Shown here one piece after another: positions 1 through 12,249 of a stretch of 64,000 nucleotides of DNA. This stretch comes from Panulirus ornatus (lineage: Eukaryota; Arthropoda; Malacostraca; Decapoda; Palinuridae), in assembly GCF_036320965.1 (NCBI RefSeq), contig NC_092248.1, forward strand, positions 24,162,977 to 24,226,976, in the 5' to 3' direction. A program made the translations under genes and the position numbers. Numbering within the stretch: position 1 is the first letter of the stretch; each line of letters begins with the position of its first letter. A model generated the notes under the pieces. It made no database searches. It was given only the letters and a program-made list of their open reading frames with translations, and was not told the DNA's origin.

Positions 1-2285
1 CTTTCTAAAAGGGGAAACGGAAGAAGGAATCACGCGGGGAGTACTCATCCTCCTCGAAGGCTCAGATTGGGGTGTCTAAATGCGTGTGGATGTAACCAAG
101 ATGAGAAAAGAGGAGAGAAAGGTAGTATGTTTGAGGAAAGGAACCTGGATGTTTTGGCTCTGAGTGAAACGAAGCTCAAGGGTAACGGAGATGAGTGGTT
201 TGGGAATGTCTTGGGAGTAAAGTCAGGGGTTAGTGAGAGCACAAGAGCAAGGGAAGGAGTAGCACTACTCCTGAAACAGGAGTGGTAGAAGTATGTGATA
301 CAGTGTAAGAAAGTAAACACTAGATTGATATGGGTAAAACTGAAAGTTGATGGAGAGAGATGGGTGATTATTGGTGCATATGGACCTGGACATGAGAAGA
401 TAGATCATGAGACACAAGTGTTTTAGGATCAGCTGAGTGAGTGTGTTAGGAGTTTTGATGCACGAGACCGGGTTATAGTGATGGGTGATTTGAATGCAAA
501 GGTGAGTAATGTGGCCAGTTAAGGGAATAAGTGGTGTACATGGGGTGTTCAGTGTTGTAAATGAAAATGGTGAAAAGTTTGTACATTTATGTGCTGAAAA
601 AGAACTAGTGATTGGGAATACCTGGTTTACAAAGAGAGACATACATAAGTATACGTATGTAAGTAGGAGAGATGGCCAGAGATCGTTATTGGATTGCATT
701 TCAATTGATAGGCGCGCGAAAGAGAGACTTTCGGATGTTAATGTGCTGAGAGGTGCAACTGGAGGGATATCTGATCATGATCTTGTGGAGGCGAAGGTGG
801 AGATTTGTAGAGGTTTTCAGAAAAGAAGATATACTGTTGGGGTGAAAAGAGTGGTGAGATTAAGTGAGCTTGGGAAGGAGACTTGTGTGAGGAAGTACCA
901 GGAGAAACTGAGTACGGAATGGAAAAAGGTGAGAACAAAGGACGTAAAGGGAGTGGGGGAGGAATGGGATGTATTTAGGGAGGCAGTGATGGCTTGCGCA
1001 AAATATGCTTGTGGCATGAATAGCGTGGGAAGTGGGCAGATTAGAAAGGGTAGTGAGTGGTGGGATGAAGAAGTAAGGTTATCAGTGAAAGAGAGAGAGA
1101 GGCATTTGGACGATTTTTGCAGGGAAATGATGCAAATGAGTGGGAGATCTTTAAAAGAAAGTGGCAGGGGGTCAAGAGAAAGGTGCAATAGGTGAAAAAG
1201 TGGGCAAATAAGAGTTGGAGTGAGAGAGTATCATTAAATTTTAGGGAGAATAAAAAGATGTTTTGGAAGGAGGTAAACAAATTGCGTAAGACGAGGGAAC
1301 AAATGGGAACTTCAGTGAAGGAGGTAAATGGGGAGGTGATAACAAGTTGTGGTGATGTGAGAAAGAGATGGAGTGAGTATTTTGAAAGTTTGTTAAATGT
1401 GTTTGATGATAGACTGGAAGGTATAGGATGTTTTGGTCGAGATGGTGTGCAAAGTGAGAAGGTTAGGGAAAACGATTTGGTAAACAGAGAAGTGGTAATA
1501 AAAGCTTTGCGGAAGATGAAAGCCGGCAAGGCAGAGGGTTTGGATGGTATTGCTGTGGAGTTTCTTAAAAAGGGGGTAACTGTATTGTTGACTGGTTGGT
1601 AACGTTATTTAATGTATGTATAACTCATGGTCGGGTGCCTGAGGATTGGCGGAATGCTTGCATAGTGCCATAGTACAAAGGCAAAGGGGATAAAAGTGAT
1701 TGCTCAAATTACAGAGGTATAAGTTTGATGAGTATTTCTGGGAAATTATATGGGAGGGTATTCATTGAGAGGGTGAAGGCAAGTACAGAGCGTCAGATTG
1801 GGGAAGAGCAGTGTGGTTTCAGAAGTGGTAGAGTATATGTGTGGATCAGGTGTTTGCTTTGAAAAATTTATGTGAAAAATACTTAGAAAAGCAAATGGAT
1901 TTGTATGTAGAATTTATGGATCTGGAGAAGGCATATGATTGAGTTGATAGAGATGCTCTGTGGAAGGTATTAAGAATATATGGTGTGGGAGGCAAGTTGT
2001 TAGAAGCAGTGAAAAGTTTTTATCGAGGATGTAAGGCATGTGTACGTGTAGGAAGAGAGGAAAATAATTGGTTCTCATTGAATGTAGGTTTTCGGCAGGG
2101 ATGTGTAATGTCTCCATGGCTGTTTAATTTGTTTATGGATGGAGTTATTAGGGAGGTGAATGCAAGAGTTTTGGAAAGTGGGGCAAGTATGCCGTCTGTT
2201 GTGGATGACAGAGCCTGGGAAGTGAGTCAGTTGATGTTCGCTGATGATACAGCGCTGGTGGCTAATTGATGTGAGAAACTGCAGA
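1..2285 (+). mobile_element. Family A LINE, APE + RT N-terminal two thirds, decayed
   Basis: A non-LTR retrotransposon copy cut by the window start and joined at about 2285 to an inverted copy. The 5' leader is followed by an APE endonuclease region with its GDLNAK motif near 481-500 and an SDHDLVEAK motif near 770-795 (catalytic Asp/Asn and His). The RT region follows, with the conserved SNYRGISL-like stretch near 1705, a GCVMSPWLFNLFMDG block near 2098-2142 and FADDTAL near 2238-2258. Reading frame changes and in-frame stops (near 286, 424 and 1675) show that it is dead. The RT C-terminal part and 3' UTR are missing. The clade is APE-type, RTE/CR1-L2-like by motif style; I cannot place it more exactly. 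Confidence 0.85.
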
Positions 2286-3545
2286 GGTTAGCGAGGTAGC
2301 TCAAGGAAACAGACAAAAGAATAGCCCAACCCACCAACATGCAAATGTATATACATACACATCCACACACGCACGTATACATACCTATACATCTCAACGT
2401 ATACATATATATACACACTCAGAAGTAGACATACATACTCATGAACATAATTCATACTCTCTGCCCTTATTCATTTCCGTCGCCACCCCGCCACACATGA
2501 AATGACCCCCCTCCCCCCATGTGCGCGAGGTGGCGCTAAGAATAGACAACAAAGGCCACATTCGCTCACAATCAGTCTCGAGCTGTCATATACAATGCAC
2601 CGAAACCACAGCTCCCTTTCCACATCTAGGCCCCACAAAACTTTCCATGGTCTACCCCAGACGTTTCACATGCCTCGGTTCAATCCATTCACAGCACGTC
2701 GAGACCGGTATACCACATCGTTCCAATTCACTCTATTCCTTGAACGCCTTTCACCCTTCTGCATGTTCAGGCCACGATCACTCAAAACTTTTTTCACTCC
2801 ATCTTTTCACATCCAATTTCGTCTCCCACTTCTCGTTCCATCCACTTCTGACACATATAACTCTTTGTCAATGTTTCCTCACTCATTCTCTCCATGTGAC
2901 CAATTCATTTCAAATCACCCAATTCTCCTCTCTCAACCACACTCTTTTTATTACCACACATCTCTCTTACCCTTTCATTACTTATTCGATCAAACCACCT
3001 CACACCACATACTGACCTCAAACATCTCATTTCCAGCACATCCACCTTCCTCCGCACAACTCTATCTACAGCCCACGCCTCACAGCCATATAACGTTGTT
3101 GGAAAAACTATTCCTTCAAATATACCCATTTTTGCTTTCCAAGATAACGTTTTCGACTTCCACACATTTTTCAACGCTCCGAGAACTTTCTTTCCCTCCC
3201 CAACCCTATGATTCACTTCCGCTTCCATGTTTCCATCCGCTGCCAGATCCACTCCCAGATATCTAAAACACTTTACTTCCTCCAGTTTTTCTCCATTCAA
3301 ACTTACCTCCTAATTGACTTGTCCCTCTACCCTACTGTGCCTAATAGCCTTGCTCTTATCCATATTTACTCTTAGCTTTCTTCTTTCACACACTTTACCA
3401 AACTCAATCACCAGCTTCTGCTTTTTCTCACCCAAATCTGCCACCAGCGCTGTATCATCAGCGAACAATAACTGACTCATTTCCCAAGCTCTCTCATCCA
3501 CAACACACTGCATACTTGCCCCTCTTTTCAAAACTCTTGCATACG
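2286..3545 (-). mobile_element. Family A LINE, RT C-terminal part with long 3' UTR
   Basis: An inverted copy whose 3' end abuts the preceding + copy. It carries the long form of the 3' UTR (2286-2660), then the C-terminal region (GCEAWAVDRVV, EMRCLRSVCG motifs on the minus strand) and the end of the RT, including FADDTAL near 3450. It stops at about 3545, just upstream of the motif RVLKRGAS. It has one frame change near 3305 and is not functional. Confidence 0.82.
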
Positions 3546-3612
3546 TTTGTTTAATCATAAATTTTTCATGGTCTTGATTAAACTTATGGTACAAAAGATG
3601 ATGTTGAGTTAT

Positions 3613-3908
3613 TTCTGTTAGTATGGTAGCCTCTGTTAGTGTGGAAACCTCTGTTAGTGTGGAAGCCTCTGTTAGTGTGGTAGCCTCTGTTAGTGTGGTA
3701 GCCTCTGTTAGTGTGGTAGCCTCTGTTAGTGTGGAAGCCTCTGTTAGTGTGGTAGCCTCTGTTAGTGTGGTAGCCTCTGTTAGTGTGGTAGCCTCTGTTA
3801 GTGTGGTAGCCTCTGTTAGTGTGGAAGCCTCTGTTAGTGTGGTAGCCTCTGTTAGTGTGGTAGCCTCTGTTAGTGTGGTAGCCTCTGTTAGTGTGGTAGC
3901 CTCTGTAG
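3613..3908. repeat. 18-bp minisatellite, about 16 copies
   Basis: Tandem units of gttagtgtggtagcctct with sparse variants (gtggaagcc, gtggaaacc). Because 18 is a multiple of three, the array is open in several frames on both strands: VSVVAS on +, TLTEAT on -. I regard these as by-products, not proteins. The array lies between a LINE remnant and the HTH-containing ORF. Confidence 0.95.
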
Positions 3909-4034
3909 AGTTCAAGTGTGTGAATATCAACTGAGACTTTATGTTAGTAGATACGCAACAGTGTCTGCAGAGGACGTGTCGTATGTAACATGTGCCCGGG
4001 TTGAATGTAAACTATCACATGAGGGAATGAAAAT

Positions 4035-4517
4035 GTGGAGAGAGAGTCAAGTGTTCAGATTGTGTCATATATAACAACACAACTTTCGTTTGACAGAACG
4101 AGGGCTATGAACAGACGAACAACAACCAGCTGGCTCGCGACAGCTGGACATGCTAGGATTGTTCACATGTGGTTGACGGGCAAGTCCGTTCGTAGTATAT
4201 CCCGTGAAAGTGGGGTCAGCCTCTCCACTGTGTACAGGTGGATCCGGCGGTGGACAGAGGAAGGCCATGTGGAGACCAGACCCTACTGCAGATGGCATCA
4301 AGTGGCCCCATGTGGAGATGAGGCAGTAGCTGCCAAGCCAGGGGTTTCACAAGTGTTGACGTCCACAATGAATCCACTCCAAGCTCTCCAACTGTACTAT
4401 AAGTACACAACGGTGGAACACTGTCTGACCAATAACATTATGTATGATCTAGCTTCCTCCCACTACCAAGAATTACTCCAACATTACAAGAATAATGAAG
4501 AAATACGAACAAAATAA
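4035..4517 (+). CDS. ORF with helix-turn-helix (transposase-like or homeodomain-like), 160 aa
   Basis: An open frame of 160 codons; a second in-frame ATG at 4107 would give 136. Residues about 35-80 form a plausible three-helix HTH: a helix around ARIVHMWLTGKS, a short helix RSISRESGV, and a recognition helix LSTVYRWIRRWTEEG. This pattern occurs in the N-terminal DNA-binding region of Tc1/IS630-like transposases and in Pipsqueak/homeodomain-like proteins. The rest (from about residue 86) matches nothing I know and lacks a visible DDE/D catalytic domain. It may be an exon of a larger gene, a truncated transposon, or a chance extension of a relic. No RT or repeat sequence overlaps it, and it is about 9.4 kb upstream of the receptor gene on the same strand. 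Confidence 0.45.
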   Translation: MERESSVQIVSYITTQLSFDRTRAMNRRTTTSWLATAGHARIVHMWLTGKSVRSISRESGVSLSTVYRWIRRWTEEGHVETRPYCRWHQVAPCGDEAVAAKPGVSQVLTSTMNPLQALQLYYKYTTVEHCLTNNIMYDLASSHYQELLQHYKNNEEIRTK

Positions 4518-6379
4518 CCATTGGATAAATAGAGCCGTGACCATTAGTAATTACACTCCAACCTTTATTACTGTAGACTATGATGTTTACATGCTAACAT
4601 GATAAACATTCCTGTAAAGTTAACAGATTTTATGACAACTTTTATGACACATGGTGACGGGCTGTCCATAGTTTACAGAACTCATGTTAGGGTTAAAAGC
4701 ACCACATTGCCGGCTCGTCTTGTTATCATGAAGATAAGAAAATTCTTTTCAGTATCACAGTCATCAAACTCTTGACTTGTATGATGTCTCTGTTATCATG
4801 AGTTTCAGCTGAAGTCTTTCCTTGAAGCCACTGAAGGGTCTGCATTCTATAACATATAATTTTGATAATCATTGCACACCAGACATCGTCTCGCAGGTGG
4901 AGTGCCACCTGATACGATAATGTTTACACAGTGAGATGACTGGGCGGCTGAGCAAACAATCCATGAGAACGTTTGCCAGACGTAAGGAAAGTGTTTGTAG
5001 TCAACTTCTGAGTCAATGTCAAACAAAAATGTGGCTACACCGAGAAGAAAACTACTTCATGAAGAGGGGGATATCATGACATTGCTAGCGACACATGACA
5101 ACTCATCCAACAACCTTAGATTCATTCAATAAATATTTTTTATCGTATAATGATTAATGTTAACCTCAGGATAAATACTTCATAAACGTTCCTGATAACA
5201 TATTTTACTGGGCTGGTTGTAAGTCACCTCACAATACTCACTGTGGGGAATTAAGTCCTGGATCTGATTTCTAAAGCAGTCGCATTGTATGTAACTCATA
5301 GTATTACAGCATAGATAATATTCCTCCTTCATATTGTCTACAATTAAACTCTGAGTTGTTATCTTACGTCACAGTGTTATATACATACATACATGACTCG
5401 TATACTTCCATACCTTTTCCCGTCCAGGACAACAAGATGCAGCTGGTACTTATATAACCCGTAATCACTGATGAATTATTTCATTATAGTATTTTCCCGA
5501 AGCAAATGCCTCCTGCTAACAGGTTGTTGTTGTACCACAATCATCGAGGGACAGAGGTTGTAGGGACGATCATACTGAAGTGGTCGGTCAATGATCTTTA
5601 ATGATGTAAAAGTTTTGTTCAAAATTTTCCTAATGGTTGAGAACATTATATTCCTGAGTTATTTTGTAAATGACAAGCAAATAATGTTATAGTGTACTCA
5701 ACAACTCCACTAAAGTCATATTTTGTATTCATGTGTAATAATAGATTAGCGTCTGATGGACACATGTCTGTACTGTTTAAGAAATGTTATATATTGATCA
5801 TTTATCAGCAGGTTTCTCCTTAGTGTGAGAACTCGTGTTTTTCTTGGCATTTCATTTATATTGTAATGTAATCATATCGTTAATAAAGAACTCTGATATT
5901 ATAGCATGAGACACAGTTTTCCTGTCCTCACTACCACGAGAGATGCTGTCTCACCTGCTGGTCATCAATACCAAACGGTAAACCAAACTGTTATGGAGGA
6001 GATTTGGTCACAGTGAGTGTGTGACACAAAGGACTGCAGCCAACAACAGATCACTGGGTCATTTCGACACTGTTCGTGATCGTATACAAGACCAGAAACA
6101 CAGGACGTCATAACGGAAGAGTAAGACAGTAAACACATGACATAAAGGGACGCACAGTGTCTGTAGACTATGAGGACCAGATTAGATCAGTCATGGAGTT
6201 GAGGACGAGAGTTTGTATATGTTATCTTCAGAATTATCTCTGGTGTTGCCTTCAACTGCTGTTACTAGTGAACCATTATATATATCATGAAGAAGATAAC
6301 ATATTATACTTTATATGAAGTAAAACGTTTCCTCATGAACTTGTATCCATTACTTCGAGTCAAATAAGACAATTCTAGC
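4518..6379. other. Intergenic stretch without recognisable gene
   Basis: AT-rich sequence with stops in all frames. I see no repeat family, tandem array or conserved coding segment. Isolated aataaa-like hexamers occur (for example near 5880) but with no gene to serve. Confidence 0.6.
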
Positions 6380-7100
6380 CTGAAGAAATCGCTTATTCGT
6401 TGCTGCCAAAAGCCTTTAATGACTTTGAAGTTTTGTATCAAACAATCTTTCATTTTTTTCTTTTCTAAGATGAATAAATCAAATTTTCTTCTCGACTTTC
6501 ATAGGATTCGTTTCTCAGTCCAATGGTTAGCTTGGTAGCTCGCCCCTGTTCTCCGTCTGTTTTAATTTGTCTTTACTAAAGGTTTCTGACCAGTATGAGG
6601 ACGCACCAGGGGAATGTAAACAATGAGGAATTCCTTCTTAGATTCCAGTGCCATTCCTATGAAACCTGGATCTTCTTCACGTTCTCTGCTGCTCCAACTC
6701 AGCTTATTAGGTATAAGGTCTCTGGGCGTTAGTGCACCCAAGTGTTTTTCGTCGTTTACCTTATTTAGCTCAAACGAATTCCCACTGTACGTTGTCTTCT
6801 TATTAATAACGTCTCAACGTAGAACTGAATCTTGCTCAGTGTTGATTATTCTTTCTCAGCTGAGGGTCCAGTGTACCAGTAAGTGCACGTCAACACGGAG
6901 GTGCGTTCAGTTTGTGTTGTAGATTTGTCTACCAGGTTATTGTCATGTGTGGATGAAGTTATCCCACAACATCGCCTAACATGAAGGTCATTACCATGTA
7001 TGAGAAATAGAATAATCCGTAAGGCTGATCCATGTGGCACACAACTTGTTACAACTAACTAGTCTCAGACTTGATTTTTGATCACACCTCCTCGCTCATG
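6380..7100 (-). mobile_element. CR1-like LINE fragment, highly decayed
   Basis: On the minus strand, 7040-6846 reads as a decayed RT core: a VPHGSAL..ILFLIHGNDL stretch matches the usual VPQGSVLGPLLFLIYINDL block, followed by TSSTHDNNLV in the position of the YADDTNL block. Further down (about 6770-6600) are remnants of the region downstream of the catalytic motif (vlvsrdlkpnkq-like, then keansilgfig-like). Multiple frameshifts. Same RT style as the element at 12250-13560. Confidence 0.55.
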
Positions 7101-7540
7101 GCCAGTCAACCATTAAATTTATCCACAAAAGTACAGCATAATCTACTTGTACTATGTGACGTAGCTACGCAAAGTTATGTCTGATGGAGAATATTAATCG
7201 AATTGTTTTTGAACATCTAAATAAATGAGATTAAAAACTTCACCTCATCATAGCTGTTGATTATGCCTTAATAGATATGAAGCATATTTATAAGATATGA
7301 TCAATATGGACGATAAACAAGCTGCTGATCATTGATCAAGCGGAGACCCACAGAAGGTTTACAGTGACGTTACGACTGATGGTTTCCATAGTTTTGTTGA
7401 CTCTAATAAGACGATGACATCCTGGCAGAAGTCTATCATCATTACTGAACATCGTTGCTACACTGCCAAGGAACGTTTCCTGCAGCGAGTGACAAGGGTT
7501 CATTATATCATTATAATATTCTCTGTTCTTGGGTGAAACG
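7101..7540. other. Intergenic, nothing recognised
   Basis: About 440 bases with stops in all frames and no repeat that I can match elsewhere in the window. Confidence 0.5.
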
Positions 7541-7544
7541 AATC

Positions 7545-7735
7545 AGGATATGTAAGACAGTGGGCGTGGAATATTGGACAGAAGGAGGATGTCCGTGGAA
7601 TAATGGACAGAGGGAGGATATCCGTTGAATATTGGACAGAAGGAGGATGTGCGTGCGATAATGAACAGAAAGAGGATATACGTGAAATGATGGATAATGG
7701 ACAGAAAGAGGATATACGTGCAATGATGGACAATG
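7545..7735. repeat. 29-30 bp tandem repeat, about 6 imperfect units
   Basis: Units of the type ggacagaaggaggatgtccg plus gtggaataat, diverging by a few bases each. The array replaces family A LINE sequence exactly where that LINE reads acaatggcactatgca, suggesting that the array grew at, or joined, the LINE break. Confidence 0.8.
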
Positions 7736-9042
7736 GCACTATGCATACAGTCTTCCAATCCTCAGGCACTTCACCATGATCCATACATGCATTTGATACC
7801 CTGACCAATCAGTCATCAACACAGTCACCCCCTTTTTTGATAAATTCTACTGCAGTATCATCCAAACCCGCCGCCTTGCCAGATTTCATCTTCCGCAAAG
7901 CTTTCACTATCTCTTTTCTGTTCACCAAACCATTCTCCATGATTCTCTCACTTCGCATACCACCCCGACCAAAACATTTTGTATCTGCCACTCTATCATC
8001 AAACACATTCAACAAACCTTCAAAATACTCACTCCATCTCCTTCTCACTTCATCACAAATTGTTTTTACCTCCCAGTTTGTCCCCTTCATCGATGTTCTC
8101 ATTTATTCTTTTGTCTTACGCACTTTATTTACCTCCTTCCAAAACATATTTTTATCCTCCCTATGATTTAATGATACTTTCTCACCCCAACTCTCATTTG
8201 CCCTCTATTTCACCTCTTGCACCTTTCTCTTGATCTCCTGTCGCTTTCTTGTATACATCTCCCACTCATTTGCATTTTTCCCTGCAAAAATCATCCAAAT
8301 GCCTCTCTCTTCTCTTTCACTAACAATCTTACTTCTTTATCCCACCATTTACACCTTTTCTAATCTGCACACCTCCCACCTTTCTCATACCACATGCATA
8401 TTTTGCACAAGCTATCACTGCTTCCCTAAATACATCCCGTTCCCTACCCCACTCCCCTTACGTTCTTCAATCTCACTTTTTTCCATTCTGCACACAATCT
8501 CTCCAGGTGCTTCCTCACACAAGACTCCTTTCCAAGCTTACTTACTCTTACACTCTCTTCTCCCCGACATTCTCTCTTCTTTTCTGAAAATCTCTACAAA
8601 TCTTCACCTTCGTCTCTACAAGACAGTGATCAGACATCCCTTCAACTGCTCCTCTCAGCTCATCAACATTCAAAAGTTTCTCACTCGCCTATCAATTAAC
8701 ACGTAATCCAATAACTCTCTTTGGCCATCTCTCCTACTTACATACGTATACTTATGTATATCTCTCTTTTTGAACCAGGTATCCCCAATCATCAGTCCTT
8801 TCTCAGCACACAAATCCACAAACTCTTTACCATTTCCTTTTACAACTCTGAACACCCCATGAACACCAATTATACCCTCAACTACCACATCACTCACCTT
8901 TGCATTCAAATCACCCATCACTATAACCCGGTCTCGTGCATCAAACTGCTAGCACACTCACGCAGCTGTTTCTAAAGTACTCGCCTCTCATGATCTTTCT
9001 TTTCATGACCAGGTGCATAGGCACCAATAATTAACCATCTCT
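7736..9042 (-). mobile_element. Family A LINE, APE + RT N-terminal fragment
   Basis: Minus-strand copy lacking both ends. From high to low coordinate it has the APE region (GDLNAKVSD near 8921-8890, then [21 protein letters not shown] near 8750-8690), a linker, and the RT start (LRKMKSGKAAGLDDTAVEFIKKGGD near 7890-7815). It ends at 7736 in the 29-bp repeat, so the 3' half is missing. Several frame changes, non-functional. Confidence 0.8.
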
Positions 9043-9129
9043 CGCTGTGTAATGTCATTGTGCTTATAAAGGCAAGGAAGACAACAGTGAATATTCAAAC
9101 TACTGATGTGAAACTGTTGTGCAAATGGT

Positions 9130-9975
<846 letters not shown>

Positions 9976-10350
9976 AGAACAATGGGAGCAAAAGTGATCC
10001 ATTTTGTGAAATCATTTTGCTTGCTACACCTCACCTTCAGGTGTGTACTTTAATAGAATTGTTGAGGACGTGATTAGGATGGGAGAGAAATCAAAATGAA
10101 TGATACCTAGGATGGTGGTTTCATCCTCACCAAGTGTCTAGCATCACTAACACTAACTTACGTCCCGAGAATCCCTCCATCTTTCCCCTGCGATAGTCTT
10201 ACATAGGATCATCATCCTTCAGCAGTGACAGTCATATATCCCGAGGGTCTTCCATCCTTAACCAGCGATAGTCTTCATGATAAGACTCAGACTTGAAGTA
10301 TCTGTGAGGGTCTTAATCCTCCGCTCAGGTGAATCTCACTAGAAGTAGAG
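9976..10350. other. Intergenic, no gene; weak degenerate repeats
   Basis: No coding potential seen. Between 10150 and 10290 three loosely similar segments of about 60 bases each contain ccatc/catcctt and gcgatagtctt-like words, perhaps an old tandem repeat. Confidence 0.4.
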
Positions 10351-10351
10351 A

Positions 10352-11495
10352 AGACAGTGTTAGACCAGGTGTGTGCAAGGATCAGCACTGCCTCATGTCA
10401 GACCAGGTGTGTGCAGGGATCAGCACTACCTCACGTTAGAACAGGTGTGTGCAGGGATCAGCACTGCCTCATGTTAGACCAGGTGTGTGCAGGGATCAGC
10501 ACTGCCTCACGTTAGACCAGGTGTGTGCAGGGATCAGCACTACCTCACGTTAGAGCAGGTGTGTGTAGGGATCAGCACTGCCTCACGTTAGACCAGGTGT
10601 GTGTAGGGATCAGCACTACCTCACGTTAGACCAGGTGTGTGCAGGGATCAGCACTGCCTCACGTTAGACCAGGTGTGTGCAGGGATCAGCACTGCCTCAC
10701 GTTAGACCAGGTGTGTGCAGGGATCAGCACTACCTCACGTTAGACCAGGTGTGTGCAGGGATCAGCACTGCCTCACGTTAGACCAGGTGTGTGCAGGGAT
10801 CAGCACTGCCTCACGTTAGACCAGATGTGTGCAGGGATCAGCACTGCCTCACGTTAGACCAAGTGTGTGCAGGGATCAGCACTGCCTCACGTTAGACCAA
10901 GTGTGTGCAGGGATCAGCACTGCCTCACGTTAGACCAAGTGTGTGCAGGGATCAGCACTGCCTCACGTTAGACCAAGTGTGTGCAGGGATCAGCACTGCC
11001 TCACGTTAAACCAGGTGTGTGCAGGGATCAGCACTGCCTCACGTTAGACCAGGTGTGTGCAGGGATCAGCACTGCCTCACGTTAGACCAGGTGTGTGCAG
11101 GGATCAGCACTGTCTCACGTTAGAACAGGTGTGTGCAGGGATCAGCACTGACTCACGTTAGACCAGGTGTGTGCAGGGATCAGCACTGCCTCACGTTAGA
11201 CCAGGTGTGTGCAGGGATCAGCACTGCCTCACGTTAGACCAAGTGTGTGCAGGGATCAGCACCGCCTCACGTTAGACCAAGTGTGTGCAGGGATCAGCAC
11301 TGCCTCATGTTAGACCAGGTGTGTGCAGGGATCAGCACCGCCTCACGTTAGACCAAGTGTGTGCAGGGATCAGCACTGCCTCACGTTAGACCAAGTGTGT
11401 GCAGGGATCAGCACTGTCTCATGTTAGACCAGGTGTGTGCAGGGATCAGCACCGCCTCACGTTAGACCAAGTGTGTGTAGGGATCAGCACTACCT
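10352..11495. repeat. 38-bp minisatellite, about 30 copies
   Basis: Head-to-tail units built on caggtgtgtgcagggatcag then cactgcctcacgttagac. Variation is concentrated at a few sites: ccagg/ccaag, actgcc/actacc/accgcc, gtgcag/gtgtag and acgtt/atgtt. Ccaag units cluster in the second half. The array ends about 2.4 kb upstream of the receptor start codon. Confidence 0.97.
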
Positions 11496-12249
11496 CACAA
11501 ACTCTATCATTTATCACTACCTTCAGTAAAATGGTCACTGAAAGGCTTCCAGAAGTCCTATGGTAATAAACATGAACACAAACTAATATCCATGATCAGA
11601 GATGATGAAAGTAGACTCACACATCTTTACAACAAAAACAAACAGGTTCGACAAATACATCGTTGAGAGGATTGTGTCATCTAACATAAACAGAGATCCA
11701 GCTCACGTAAGGAGATCCCAGCTTATCATTATAAAGGACTTGCACACCAGTTATGTCTTACTGTCCCAAAACTGTATCCCAAAACTCTTTTCCACATACG
11801 CTTCCTTTACAGACACAGCCGATCATCTTATTATTTTTACCTACTCTGAATATCTTGAGGAAAATGACCAACGCGACGGTCATAGGTTCCCATGGTATAC
11901 CAGGAGCGATGAATCATATTACTATATTTCAGTAAACGTTGTTCTCGTACGCTGCTGCACGTTGAAACGTCCGTCACTTCCTCAGGCTAGGCAGAGAGGT
12001 GGTGTATCCTCATGCGTCCGAGCGAAGGGTCGGGGACTTGTGTGGGACTAACTACAAGTACATATCCGACTTGTATGTTTCTTAGTATGACAGGAGCTCA
12101 CAATATGAAGGTAGTGCAGAATGCTACATGACCCTTGGAACCACCGATGGGTTCAAGATGTTGTCTCCTGTTTCAAACAATCTGTTGAGGGTGAGATTGT
12201 AGTCCAGCCTCCATTCTCAGCACATCAGTAACATAAGCAGATTAAGATT
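11496..12249. other. Intergenic, no recognised gene
   Basis: A 149-codon open frame (11602-12051, +) lies here, but I recognise no domain or motif in it, and its composition does not stand out from non-coding flanks. I do not call it a gene. Confidence 0.45.

Noticed and set aside
10352..11495. Possible CRISPR-like array
   Set aside because: Units are contiguous with no unique spacers, and the genome is eukaryotic; it is a minisatellite. The same applies to the 18-bp and 31-bp arrays.
11602..12051. 149-codon open frame as host gene
   Set aside because: No recognisable domain, no splice or promoter context; length is within chance for this sequence.
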